The notes under the pieces were generated by a model that saw nothing but the letters and a program-made list of their open reading frames with translations, was not told the origin of the DNA and made no database searches. This document shows positions 9,212-19,113 of a stretch of DNA of 64,000 nucleotides, piece after piece; position 1 is the stretch's first letter, and each line of letters opens with the position of its first letter. The stretch is from Bacteroidia bacterium (GTDB taxonomy: Bacteria > Bacteroidota > Bacteroidia > Bacteroidales > Prolixibacteraceae), in assembly GCA_026391315.1 (NCBI GenBank), contig JAPLDT010000098.1, positions 23,681 to 87,680 on the forward strand. The letters run 5' to 3'. The position numbers and the translations under genes were made by a program.

Positions 9212-10585
9212 TCATTTCAGGTTCCTGATCTTATCAGCATTCTTATGTATCCTTTCTATTGCTGTTGAAATATCATCCATATCGGGTTTTTCGGCAAGCA
9301 GCATGTTCTGATCGAACCATACTGCCTCCTGGCATAACTGATCATTCTCCGGACATTGATTGCCCTCCATATATTTAGTGTAGTCCAACATTTCGGAAGG
9401 ATACATTAACTTATAATTTTTAGTTTTAAGTACATTTTCCAGGTATGGCATTTTATTTAGAGCAGTATATCCACCTGAACAAGGTATTCCTTCAGCCTGA
9501 AGTGCTTTAAGGAACTCAGCTCTTGTTAAGCCTTTAAACTCTTCTTTTTTGTACCTGAACGGAAAGAGATGAAAGGCAGCCCTTGTCACCTTTTGGTTGA
9601 ATTTGTACGGTAATATTCCGGGGATTTGTTTGATTTGCGATTTCAGATATGCAGCATTATCATTCCTTTTGGTTGTTTGTACCTCCAGGCGCTTCATCTG
9701 AGCAAGTCCGATAGCTGCCTGGTATTCAGTCATTCGCAGTTTGGTTCCCGCAATAACTGTACCTGAATCTACTTTGCCAACCATAGCACCGTATGGATTG
9801 CCATAATTATGATAAGAATAACATCTGTCCATAAATGCTTCGTCATCACTTACGATAGCTCCGCCTTCACCAATAGGCATGTTTTTAGAATTCTGGAAAC
9901 TGAAGCAACCGGCATTACCGAATGTTCCCACTTTCTTGTGATCTATCTCAGCCAGCCATGCCTGACAGGCATCTTCCACCACCAGAAGATTATGTTTCCT
10001 GGCAATTGCCATTATCTTTGTCATATCAGCAGGCAGACCCAGAATATGAACAGGCATAATGGCCCTGGTACGAGGTGTTATCTTAGCTTCAATTTTGTCA
10101 TGATCAATCTGAAATGTCTCTGGATCGGTATCAACAAATATTGGCATTGCACCGGTTTGCAGGATAGCGACAACTGATGCAATAAAAGTATAAGGGGGAA
10201 CAATTACCTCATCACCGCCGCCAATACCCAATTGAACGAGGGCTGCAATTAAGGCGTTAGTCCCGTTTACTACAGCCAGGCAACGTTTAGTGCCGATAAC
10301 CTCTGCCCATTTTTTTTCGAACTCAGTTACTCTACCTGCACGTGACCATACACCACTGCGAAGGACTGTTATAACCTGTTCTTCGTCGGTAGCAGGATTC
10401 CACATTGGCCATCCCGGCCAGCCTTTGGTTCTTAACTTCTGGCCTCCAAGTATGGCCGGTATACTTGTATCAGTTGCACGGTTAGCAAAAAGAGTTGGTG
10501 CCACACCCATGGTAACTAAGGTTCCGAGACCGGCTAGTGAATTTTGCTTTACAAATTCACGCCTTGAATAATTTATTTTTGACAT
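9212..10585 (-). CDS. Tat-exported DegT/DnrJ/EryC1/StrS-type aminotransferase, copy 2
   Basis: The start at 10585 is preferred because it places the twin-arginine leader YSRREFVKQNSLAGLG at residues 6-21. The longer frame from 10633 would overlap the upstream M55 gene. The 457-residue protein carries ILGGQKLRTKGWPGWPMW, NGTNAL (phosphate loop), VVEDACQAW with Asp205, and FSFQNSKNMPIGEGG with the predicted PLP lysine Lys234. Like copy 1 it ends with a long family-specific tail after the catalytic core. Copies 1 and 2 are homologous but clearly diverged, unlike the nearly identical M55 pair, so their duplication is older. It starts 23 bases after the M55 stop, so the two are probably co-transcribed. 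Its natural substrate outside the cytoplasm is unknown. Confidence 0.87.
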   Translation of the reverse strand: MSKINYSRREFVKQNSLAGLGTLVTMGVAPTLFANRATDTSIPAILGGQKLRTKGWPGWPMWNPATDEEQVITVLRSGVWSRAGRVTEFEKKWAEVIGTKRCLAVVNGTNALIAALVQLGIGGGDEVIVPPYTFIASVVAILQTGAMPIFVDTDPETFQIDHDKIEAKITPRTRAIMPVHILGLPADMTKIMAIARKHNLLVVEDACQAWLAEIDHKKVGTFGNAGCFSFQNSKNMPIGEGGAIVSDDEAFMDRCYSYHNYGNPYGAMVGKVDSGTVIAGTKLRMTEYQAAIGLAQMKRLEVQTTKRNDNAAYLKSQIKQIPGILPYKFNQKVTRAAFHLFPFRYKKEEFKGLTRAEFLKALQAEGIPCSGGYTALNKMPYLENVLKTKNYKLMYPSEMLDYTKYMEGNQCPENDQLCQEAVWFDQNMLLAEKPDMDDISTAIERIHKNADKIRNLK

Positions 10586-10607
10586 TTTAGTTTTTTCTTT
10601 TATGTTT

Positions 10608-11486
10608 TTAAAAATCCAGAATGTGCAGGGCATCCTGAATGTAACCCTCCTTTGTCACCAGAACAGGTTTTGGCAAGGTGGGGTCCAGATTGAGATATTC
10701 CATCCTGACTTTTATTGGCAGTTCCAGTATATACGGTTTGCATTTGGGAATAGCTGTCATTGCTTTTCTGGCTCCCTTGTAAAGAGCTTTGCGTGTTTCT
10801 TCAAAAGGATAGAGAACTGCTGCCTCACGCGATATTCCCTCCTTAACTGCTACTGTTATACAGTTGGGCCCGAAGAATTTTGTTGCTTCACGGCATACCG
10901 CAACATCGCCTGTGACCATTATCGTGGGCACCCCATAATAACCGGCCACGACAGCTGCCTGGACCAGTTCACCAGATTCCACACCGTTATACCAATACCG
11001 GTTCTCAGATCTCGAAGACTGGGTGTGATTCAGAACGCCGTCCGGTGTACCCATCATCGCATGAGCGCCAAACTGCACCTCTCCGGCAAAAGATTCGTCC
11101 AGTCCGAATGTTCGTGGTCTGGGTTTACCTGTGATGTACTTCGCCCCAGGCTCCATTAAATGAGGGATCACAGCCTGTGATCCATGTCCGTCAAGCACAA
11201 TTATCTCGGTGGCGCCGCCATCACGAAGACCGCGAACTACTGCAGCAAGATCGCCCATGAAGTACTCACATGCCTGAATATTCAATGGGGAATCTTTCTC
11301 GCGGGTCTGTGCAAATTTGTACACGCCGCTGACACCCTCCAGATCTGTTAATACGTAGATTTTTTTCTGAGCTGAGGCAGAAGAAAAACAAGTGAAAAGA
11401 GCAAAAAATATTGCGGCTAATGTCCTCGCCAGTGATAATCCGAAGAATCTTATTCCTGTTTTATCAGTATTGAAATTTTTAATCAT
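10608..11486 (-). CDS. Secreted M55 family D-aminopeptidase (DppA-like), copy 2
   Basis: The 292-residue protein has a signal segment (LARTLAAIFFALFTCFSSASAQ) followed by an M55 domain almost identical to that at 310-1185, with all metal and catalytic positions kept (DLEG, DGHGSQ, GAHAMMGT, NHTQSS, VESGE). Identity extends to the DNA, where long blocks of the central coding region match between the two copies. Differences cluster in the signal peptide and the last ~25 residues. It lies just upstream of the second exported DegT-type gene, whereas the other copy lies two genes downstream of the first. M55 enzymes release N-terminal D-amino acids; export would place this one in the periplasm or at the surface. 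Confidence 0.88.
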   Translation of the reverse strand: MIKNFNTDKTGIRFFGLSLARTLAAIFFALFTCFSSASAQKKIYVLTDLEGVSGVYKFAQTREKDSPLNIQACEYFMGDLAAVVRGLRDGGATEIIVLDGHGSQAVIPHLMEPGAKYITGKPRPRTFGLDESFAGEVQFGAHAMMGTPDGVLNHTQSSRSENRYWYNGVESGELVQAAVVAGYYGVPTIMVTGDVAVCREATKFFGPNCITVAVKEGISREAAVLYPFEETRKALYKGARKAMTAIPKCKPYILELPIKVRMEYLNLDPTLPKPVLVTKEGYIQDALHILDF

Positions 11487-11584
11487 TGATTAATGTTTAA
11501 TGTTTAAATATCTAATTTGAATTGTTTGAACCGGAATTAATTTAATATAATTGCAAAAGCTATATCAATTAAAAACAGTTTGGC

Positions 11585-13555
11585 TTAAGGAATAATTTTT
11601 ATATCCTGTATTTTACGTGGCATCCACACCTGCATTGGACCTGCCCCCCTGTTAGCCCAGGAATAATAAGGGATAGCTGTAACAGGTTTGTTTTCCGTAG
11701 TTGCGCTTAACCCATCGGGTGACACAGATACCACCGGAGCATTGCCTTTTAATACAACTACACCGTTAAGGAGCTCAGGTTTGAATTCGGTAGTGAATTT
11801 TACATTATCGGGCAAAATAATATTCATGGTATGGTTACCATTGTCGGGGTGCTCAAAACAATATACCAGCGGCCCTCTTTGTAATGCAACCGAATTCCGG
11901 TCATCCTTTACCTGATCAATAGCAATTATTCTGCACACAGGCATGGGCAAATGGAGGTGAACATTATCTCCATTTTTCCAGGTGCGTTCTATAAAAGCAT
12001 ATCCGTTAACAAGCTTATAGTTTTCGGTTTTGCCATTAACATAAAGAGAGAATGCAGTAGACGCCGAGTCGGAAAAGCTATAAGTATTGCCTGGAACAGG
12101 CTTGTTTTGGGCCCATCCGGGAATGCGCACATATAGACCGAATTTTGTTTTTTCCCCTGGAACTACGGTTATTTGAATATCCCCATCCCAGGGGTATTTA
12201 GTAGTTTGGGAGATTTTAACATTTTTATTTTGAAGAGATAGTGTAGCTGTGCTGCCTATAAACAAGTTTACCCAAACAGCTTCGTCTGTTTTTGCATAGA
12301 TGTAGTTCCCCACAGATTCCACAAGCCGGGCTATATTGGAAGGGCAGCAGGCAGTTCCGAACCACTCATTTCTTGAATAATTTCCGCGGGAGGCCAGCGG
12401 ATTGCCATAAAAGAAACGATCGCCGGAAAGTGAAAGCCCATCTAATGCACCATTGTACAGACTACGCTCCAAAACATCAATATATTTAGCATCGCCGGTA
12501 AGTAAATTCATGCGTTGGTTCCAAAACACCATACCAACGGATGCACAGGTTTCGCAATAAGCTTTCTCGTTGGGCAGGTCGTAGTCAACGGAAAAACCTT
12601 CGTTGCTTCCCGAAGAGCCAATTCCACCCGTTATGTACATGTTACGGTAAACCACATCTTCCCATACCGATTTCATGGCATTCATATAACCATCATCGTT
12701 TTTAGCAGCTCCTACATCGGCAGCTCCTGTATAAAGGTACATAGCACGCACAGCATGGCCGGTAATTTCCTTTTGTTCCTTCACAGGTATTTTGTCCTGA
12801 CAATATTCGGGGGCTTTCATTTCATCCCATATTCCGCCTTTCCCATGGCCATATCCGCGTTGTTGCAGATACCAATCGGCCAGATCCAGGTATTTTTTAT
12901 TTCCTGTAGTATTGTAAAGCTTTACAAGCGCAAGTTCGATTTCTTCGTGACCCGAAACCCAGGGCACATTTTTCTGGCGAAAGGTACTGTCGATATTATC
13001 GGCTACGCGTATTGCCACATCGAGCAACTTTCGCTTGCCCGTTGTATTGTAATAGGCCACAGCTGCTTCAATGAGGTGTCCGGCAAGGTAATCTTCGTGC
13101 ATCTCCATGTCAGTCCAGCGCTTATCAAGCCCGGTTAATGTATAATAGGTATTAAGGTACCCATCAGGCAATTGTGCCGCTGCAATCTTATCTATCCATT
13201 CATCGGCTTTTTTCTCAAGATTGGTATTGGGTTGGTTCTTTAAAGAATATGCTATGGCTTCCAATGCTTTATAAACATCCGAATCGTCATAACATTTCCC
13301 TTTATGTTTTTCGCCCTTTTTTGCAGCCACTTTCTCAAAATTCCTGATCCTGGGCGTTTTTACCTCTGTTTGTTCTATACATACTGGAATAGTTACTGTA
13401 CTCACTCTATTGATAACAGGCTTCCAGAAGTTATCCTGAATTTCAACCTGCGAAAAATTTACAGGTTGTATTATTTGCAGTGCATTTTGGGCTTCCATGC
13501 TTAACGAGGAGATAAGACCAGCGCAGGCTAAAATAGCTATTGTCCACTTTTTCAT
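11585..13555 (-). CDS. GH127 beta-L-arabinofuranosidase-like enzyme, secreted
   Basis: The 656-residue protein starts with a signal peptide (MKKWTIAILACAGLISSLSMEAQ). The (alpha/alpha)6 barrel shows DGYLNTYYTL, MEMHEDYLAGHLIEAAVAYY and GGIGSSGSNEGFSVDYDLPN. The zinc/thiolate site of GH127 HypBA1 is matched by CETC (Glu335, Cys337) and by the paired cysteines TACCPSN (Cys403, Cys404); the second cysteine region carries the nucleophile in the characterised enzyme. Family members remove beta-L-arabinofuranosyl or related residues. The protein is close to the usual length. Its neighbours are the M55 gene downstream and GH35 upstream, all on the same strand. Confidence 0.88.
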   Translation of the reverse strand: MKKWTIAILACAGLISSLSMEAQNALQIIQPVNFSQVEIQDNFWKPVINRVSTVTIPVCIEQTEVKTPRIRNFEKVAAKKGEKHKGKCYDDSDVYKALEAIAYSLKNQPNTNLEKKADEWIDKIAAAQLPDGYLNTYYTLTGLDKRWTDMEMHEDYLAGHLIEAAVAYYNTTGKRKLLDVAIRVADNIDSTFRQKNVPWVSGHEEIELALVKLYNTTGNKKYLDLADWYLQQRGYGHGKGGIWDEMKAPEYCQDKIPVKEQKEITGHAVRAMYLYTGAADVGAAKNDDGYMNAMKSVWEDVVYRNMYITGGIGSSGSNEGFSVDYDLPNEKAYCETCASVGMVFWNQRMNLLTGDAKYIDVLERSLYNGALDGLSLSGDRFFYGNPLASRGNYSRNEWFGTACCPSNIARLVESVGNYIYAKTDEAVWVNLFIGSTATLSLQNKNVKISQTTKYPWDGDIQITVVPGEKTKFGLYVRIPGWAQNKPVPGNTYSFSDSASTAFSLYVNGKTENYKLVNGYAFIERTWKNGDNVHLHLPMPVCRIIAIDQVKDDRNSVALQRGPLVYCFEHPDNGNHTMNIILPDNVKFTTEFKPELLNGVVVLKGNAPVVSVSPDGLSATTENKPVTAIPYYSWANRGAGPMQVWMPRKIQDIKIIP

Positions 13556-13667
13556 TTTTATTGAATTATACTTAATTTCCTAATTTGAATTTTTTGAGCC
13601 GGAATTAATCCGGTATAATTGCAAAAGCTTTTCTATTGCGGCTAAATTTTTTTAATTAAACAAACGT

Positions 13668-15941
13668 TCAATTCATCGTTCTGATTTGCAATTTCACTTT
13701 AGCAGGTAAATTGAGCTGTTCTTCAAAGATTATCAATTGATTATTCTCTTTTAACCAGGCTTTTGGTACATGATAGTATCGCTGTGTGGGCAGGCCGGCA
13801 GGAGCCAGGCTCAAACCTTCCCGAGCCAAATTTTGCCAGCTTTCATCAGGGCCGTATCCGTTACCTTCAATTAGCCAATAACGCCCCAGCATATGACCAT
13901 TCATAAAAAGCATGCCCTTACCTAATCCTGAAGCGTCTATGCGATAATCAGCATCGGATTGTAACACTGCTTGCGTCAGTTGAAAGCTTGTATTAAACCA
14001 TGTACAAGGATTAGGCTTAATTGGTTTAATCCAATTCACGGATTTAAGCTGCGCAGGAATATTAAGTTGTTCCCCCAAAAGAAAAGGACGCATTTCCCAA
14101 TTAGTAATCACTTTGTTGTTTACAAGAACATCCTGCCAAATTCCTTTACGTTCCGTATTCATTGACCCGGATATTTGCCAGTCACCTTTTACCAGACCAA
14201 GGGCGGTTGCCAGAATATCCAGCCGGTGTTTGCCCATGAGAACATCTTTCAGGATGAAACTGTGCTGAAAGCCCCTTAAGTTTAATTTCTCCAGCGCATT
14301 GGCAAAAACATAAGGATGATCGGCATCCTCTGGCATGGTTAACCCGCGGTTTTCCGAAAATGGTGGTTGTGATTGTGTTAAAAGTTTGCCATCCAGATAG
14401 ATATAGAAAAAATCTCCGCCGTAAGTAATATCGATTTTTTGCTGACCTTTTGCTGTCGTTGTGAAGCTATTGCTGTACCAGCAATAATCTGTCTGATCGT
14501 GTGTCAGGCTTAGCTGTTCGACAGGCTGCAGGTTTTTCACAAAGTCATCAATACGCGCTGAAGGCATGGGTTCATTCCAAATCATCCAATTTTGAAGTGC
14601 TACCGGACTTTCCCATTCATGCAGTTTTATGGCTGATTGAGTCGCCTGATAATCGGATTGTGAATCGAAGAGTAATTTTCCTTCTGAATCGAATAAACGG
14701 GCACTTCTTGGTAAGAGAGTTAAATTATCTTCAGTGCATAAGTGATCAGTCTCATTAACAAACACAGTCAGCAATTCTTTGCCATTACTCCAGGTTGTTT
14801 TCTTAATTCCCGATGATAAATTTTTCTGGATACGTTCACTATTCAGGAATATTTTGCTGTTTGCTTTTACTGCTTTATGCAGCCGGGCCAGATAAAGGCC
14901 TTTAAGTGTTGGCCTTCCATATTCATCCAAAGGGGCATCAAAATCGTAGCTGGTGGTTTGAAGATACATACTGGTCCTGCCAAAATTCGTACCGCCGTGC
15001 CACATGTAATAGTTCCAGCCGGAACCGCCGTTACCAAGAAAGTTTAAAACGTTAAAAGCAATGTTGCGCGCATCGCGCAGGTGATGCTGATATCCCCACG
15101 TATCATACCAGGCAGGCCAAAGCTCAGTCCAAATCAGGGGCTGGTCGGGATATTTGGATTGATGATATGTAATGCCTTCCAACGATATTGAATGACCGTT
15201 GACACACTCAATGGCACCGGGAGCACCGCCTGCGCAGGTGATCGTTTGTACGTTTAACTGCAACCGGGCAGCTAATTCCACCACCCACTTCAGGTAACGT
15301 TTTCCTTCTTTTCCATATCGTTGGGCCACACTTTCGTATTCATTCTCAACCTGTATCAGAATAACAGGACCACCATTGGTCGCCAAATAAGGCCGCAACT
15401 CCGCTGCCAGGTGCTCGAAATATTTCTCCACCCGGATAAGATATGGCGTATTATAAGTCCGTATTGTAATGCCAGGCTCATCCCGCAGGTATGACGGGTA
15501 TCCCCCATAATTCCATTCGGCACAACAATAGGGCCCCATGCGAAGAATTACTTTTAAATTCCGCTCTTTGCACAGCTTAAGAAAGTAACCGATATCCCGC
15601 TGACCTGAAAAATCATAAACATCTTTTTGAGGTTCGTGAAAACCCCAAAATATGTAGGATGCCACACAATTTAAGCCCATATTCACACTGCGATCCAGTA
15701 ACTGCGGCCAAAGTTCTCGCGGAGAACGGGCATAGTGCATCTCTCCGCTGATAAGCAATTGTCTTTCGCCATTAATCAATATAGCCCGCGAATCAAATGA
15801 GATTGAATTTACTGTTTGGTTCTTATCCTGCTTTCCCTGGGATGTTTGCCGGGCCATAGTTGAATTTGCTGAAATGACTGCTATTATCAGTGCAATAAGT
15901 AGTTCATTAGGTCGATGTCTAATCCTGATTTTTAGTTGCAT
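13668..15941 (-). CDS. GH35 beta-galactosidase, secreted
   Basis: The 757-residue protein has a basic N-terminus and a hydrophobic signal segment (LLIALIIAVISANSTMA). The GH35 barrel is clear: LISGEMHYARSPRELWPQLL, IFWGFHEPQ, MGPYCCAEWNYGGYP, QVENEYE with the acid/base near Glu201, and WTELWPAWYD with the nucleophile Glu273. C-terminal beta domains follow, ending in a galactose-binding-like region (GKGMLFMNGHMLGRYW). GH35 enzymes cleave terminal beta-galactosyl residues. It is encoded between the GH127 gene and the 984-residue unknown and fits a role in trimming galactose from the target glycan. Confidence 0.9.
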   Translation of the reverse strand: MQLKIRIRHRPNELLIALIIAVISANSTMARQTSQGKQDKNQTVNSISFDSRAILINGERQLLISGEMHYARSPRELWPQLLDRSVNMGLNCVASYIFWGFHEPQKDVYDFSGQRDIGYFLKLCKERNLKVILRMGPYCCAEWNYGGYPSYLRDEPGITIRTYNTPYLIRVEKYFEHLAAELRPYLATNGGPVILIQVENEYESVAQRYGKEGKRYLKWVVELAARLQLNVQTITCAGGAPGAIECVNGHSISLEGITYHQSKYPDQPLIWTELWPAWYDTWGYQHHLRDARNIAFNVLNFLGNGGSGWNYYMWHGGTNFGRTSMYLQTTSYDFDAPLDEYGRPTLKGLYLARLHKAVKANSKIFLNSERIQKNLSSGIKKTTWSNGKELLTVFVNETDHLCTEDNLTLLPRSARLFDSEGKLLFDSQSDYQATQSAIKLHEWESPVALQNWMIWNEPMPSARIDDFVKNLQPVEQLSLTHDQTDYCWYSNSFTTTAKGQQKIDITYGGDFFYIYLDGKLLTQSQPPFSENRGLTMPEDADHPYVFANALEKLNLRGFQHSFILKDVLMGKHRLDILATALGLVKGDWQISGSMNTERKGIWQDVLVNNKVITNWEMRPFLLGEQLNIPAQLKSVNWIKPIKPNPCTWFNTSFQLTQAVLQSDADYRIDASGLGKGMLFMNGHMLGRYWLIEGNGYGPDESWQNLAREGLSLAPAGLPTQRYYHVPKAWLKENNQLIIFEEQLNLPAKVKLQIRTMN

Positions 15942-16102
15942 GGGTAAATATTTTTAAATTTAGCTCGAATGAAGCCCGAATATGCCCTCGTAGCTGATTT
16001 ATAAATGTTTATGTTTAATGTATATACTAATCTCATTATATTTGCTGGCCAATTAATTTTAGTTCCATTCATCCGGAATTTCTCATGCTTTCCTAATGGA
16101 CA

Positions 16103-19057
16103 TTAATTGGCAAGCGGCTTACCCTCACCAATAATGGTCACCTGTACACGAGGATTTATCCCTTTTGGCGTTTCACAGGAGAAGGAGATTTTATTATTAC
16201 CTGGATTAAGCACAGGAATCTTTCCCTGCACAGGAACGTCTTTAAGAAACTCACCTCTGGATCCATATAATTTACAATCAGTAGATGACCTGAATTCGAG
16301 ATACATACCTGATTCCAAACTGACTGGAAAAATGATCTTTTCCCCTCCTATTATGACAATAGGATTTGTAATCGAAGTTGGTACAAGCGGCAATGCCTTA
16401 ATTGGCCCCAAAAGAGTAGTCACAGTTTTTCCTGCCGGCAGGTTATTATACCACAACTGTAGTTTGTCCACTTTATCGAACGACACTAAATGGCGGTAGG
16501 AATCATATACATAAAAACTGGAACTGGAATAAGGGGCAGGCCATACATAGTCACTGAATTCAGAAGATTCAATTTCGACAAGCTCAAAGTACTTCCATCC
16601 TGTGAAATCTATCTTAATGAAATGATCGCCCCGCGCTCCGTACGAAATATTGTGAGGACTTTCGATCCTAAGGTTTAATAGCTCACCATTGCCATCTCCA
16701 TTGACCCATACTCCTAATGCCTGGTTTTTAGTTAAATCCAATAAGGGTTTAAATTTCTTCTCCATTTTAACCCATGAAGCTTCCCTTCGGGATTCCCCGG
16801 AACTGGAAGCCATAAAAATACCGGTTGCTTCACCTGTGTTCAATTTCTCTGTTGAGATCTTTAATTCCCCGGATACCCCTTTTGCTGTTTCTTCAGTATT
16901 AAATTTCACTGTACCAGAAAAATCAGATAAAACGATATTCGCTGTGTCATCATAAGACTTCACCGACATTAAGGCTTCAATTCTTAACCTGACCGGTTGC
17001 GAATCATATTCATTCACCACTTTCCAACTAGCTGAAGGATGCCCAAGCCCGACTACTTTATGTTTCCGGTAACTAACGGGCTTGAAATTCCATTTGCCAT
17101 CCGCTGACTGAAAAAGGGTAAACTCCTTGCCGGGCTGGCGAAGCAATTTTCGTATTGAATCATTAAAATAATTCCTATGACGTAATTCTTCGTATTGTTT
17201 GATGATCGCATTCAATCGGTTAAATACCGGGTATTCATCTAAAGTTTTTTTATCAAATCCATCAATCATCGATAGCCCTGCATTATTGCCGATCATTTTA
17301 CAGCCCAGATATTCAATATCATCAGGAAAAGTGGGTTCAAACTGAGGCGGATTCCAGGTCTGGTGACTCCACCACCCCAATTGTAAAGGGAGCAACAGTC
17401 CGCCATTTTCGGCGGGGGCCAGTTTATTAATCAACGGAGTATTCCCGCGCCAAAGGCCATGCTCGTATTCATCCGATTTAATGGAAGCAGAATGAATATC
17501 AATGAATCGTTTATATCCGCGTCTGGGGCGATCCCACGCCTGCCACCTTGAACGGTAATGCCACCAAAGATGAATCATGGAACTCATCTCCATGCCCACC
17601 GGACGTTTTAAATTTTTTGCAACTTCGAACACAAATTTACTTCCGTAGTACCAGAAGTTTTCACCCCCTGCAAGTATGTCGCTCCCGTCGATTGCATCGA
17701 AATATATTCCGTCAAAATCTGCCTGATTTACAATTTCTGCAGTTCTTTTTGCTATCTCGCTAAACAAGGGCGTTTCAGCGCCCGGAAGAAATCTGCCAAA
17801 CAATTCCCTAAGGTGGCAGGCTTTGTCGTTTGTTGCGTGTGAGGAGGCCTTTGTTCCAAATGCGCCCCGCTTGCAACCAGTAAATTGATAAGGAGGCGAC
17901 TTCGTAATCCCGCCAAATGTAATCAACTCTTCTCCGATACGGATCGTAACACTGTTGCGCTCAAAAGTACCTGTAATCAAAGAAATATCAGCAGTTGATT
18001 CCTTCACTTCGATTACACTATCTGCTGAACCAGCAGGTTTAGAAAGAGTAAAGGCATTGAAGTAAGCCAGATCTTTATGGGGAACAGGCGTTACATATCT
18101 TGAATTTTTATCAATAAAAAAGGCGTAAGTATGAAATATAGAGGAGATGCCTGCATCATGAAGACGTTTGTTGATATGTTTGAACTGGTTCCAGCCTTGC
18201 GGCCACTTCTTTTCATCGAGGTCAAAATCTCCGAAATTAAAAAAGCCACGCCCTCCGTGATTATCGATCTGCGTAAATCCTAAATTATTACACATTGTAA
18301 TCCACTCTCCTGCAGTTTCCCCGGTAAGTGTACCAAAATTCATAAGGTATGAACCATATCCTTCTTTTGATTGCTGAGCCCAGGCGCCTCCCGCATCGGA
18401 AAAGGGAATATCTTTGGCGTTTTTCATTACTTCGCGGATCACAGGCAGAATATTTTTCTGCGGAACACCGAGAAGCGCAATCTGAGCACCTTTCATTCCG
18501 AAGCGCTGATAGCAGGTTGCCCGGAGATGCGTCTGCAGCGCTGGAAGTTGACGAACGTGTGTGTATAAATTCATGGACAATACACACGCCGCGAAAGGCT
18601 CAAATGGCAGACCCTCAAGTTTAAGCGGCACGTTTATAAAAGTCAGCGATTCGGCCGCTCCATTAACATCAATCACCTCCATTGCGACACGGTCTTTCGA
18701 TTTTTTGATAAGGATTTCGGCGGTTACTCCTGCATTCTCAAATTCAAGCTTCAACAGGTTTCCGTTAAGCGACACAGAGCTAACCCGATACTCCTTCCCA
18801 TCCCTGGCCGCATACGCGCAATAGGAATCCGTCGCGGCATTTAAGTAGTCAATGCTGGTCCCCTTGTCGGTAAAACTCAAATTCCTGCCATCTCCCGCTA
18901 TCTCGTATTTGAAATAGTCGTTTTCGATAACAACGCTCGCCTTGTCGCTCCTAATAATGCCTTTCGCTGAAAATAAATCGGCAAAGGGTATGAACATCAT
19001 CCCCAGCAAAAGAATAGCCCGAATATTAAATTTACCGTTGGCGCATTTTTTTTTCAT
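16103..19057 (-). CDS. Large secreted protein of unassigned family, probable glycoside hydrolase
   Basis: The protein has 984 residues with a signal region (IRAILLLGMMFIPFADLFSA). I do not recognise the family. Residues ~30-230 look like an N-terminal beta-sandwich. Residues ~230-640 resemble a TIM barrel, with FTQIDNHGGRGFFNFGD, SSIFHTYAFFIDKN, and ADFDGIYFDAIDGSDILAGG near residue 450, which carries candidate catalytic Asp residues. The barrel is interrupted near 330-400 by a small beta insertion (TGTFERNSVTIRIGEEL). The last ~330 residues are beta-rich and may bind carbohydrate. Position between GH20 and GH35 supports a glycan-active role, but activity is inferred from context only. Confidence 0.55.
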   Translation of the reverse strand: MKKKCANGKFNIRAILLLGMMFIPFADLFSAKGIIRSDKASVVIENDYFKYEIAGDGRNLSFTDKGTSIDYLNAATDSYCAYAARDGKEYRVSSVSLNGNLLKLEFENAGVTAEILIKKSKDRVAMEVIDVNGAAESLTFINVPLKLEGLPFEPFAACVLSMNLYTHVRQLPALQTHLRATCYQRFGMKGAQIALLGVPQKNILPVIREVMKNAKDIPFSDAGGAWAQQSKEGYGSYLMNFGTLTGETAGEWITMCNNLGFTQIDNHGGRGFFNFGDFDLDEKKWPQGWNQFKHINKRLHDAGISSIFHTYAFFIDKNSRYVTPVPHKDLAYFNAFTLSKPAGSADSVIEVKESTADISLITGTFERNSVTIRIGEELITFGGITKSPPYQFTGCKRGAFGTKASSHATNDKACHLRELFGRFLPGAETPLFSEIAKRTAEIVNQADFDGIYFDAIDGSDILAGGENFWYYGSKFVFEVAKNLKRPVGMEMSSMIHLWWHYRSRWQAWDRPRRGYKRFIDIHSASIKSDEYEHGLWRGNTPLINKLAPAENGGLLLPLQLGWWSHQTWNPPQFEPTFPDDIEYLGCKMIGNNAGLSMIDGFDKKTLDEYPVFNRLNAIIKQYEELRHRNYFNDSIRKLLRQPGKEFTLFQSADGKWNFKPVSYRKHKVVGLGHPSASWKVVNEYDSQPVRLRIEALMSVKSYDDTANIVLSDFSGTVKFNTEETAKGVSGELKISTEKLNTGEATGIFMASSSGESRREASWVKMEKKFKPLLDLTKNQALGVWVNGDGNGELLNLRIESPHNISYGARGDHFIKIDFTGWKYFELVEIESSEFSDYVWPAPYSSSSFYVYDSYRHLVSFDKVDKLQLWYNNLPAGKTVTTLLGPIKALPLVPTSITNPIVIIGGEKIIFPVSLESGMYLEFRSSTDCKLYGSRGEFLKDVPVQGKIPVLNPGNNKISFSCETPKGINPRVQVTIIGEGKPLAN

Positions 19058-19113
19058 TATAATTCAGTATTTTGCTTAATCTTTTTTCTGACAGTTTTAT
19101 TCATTATTATTTA

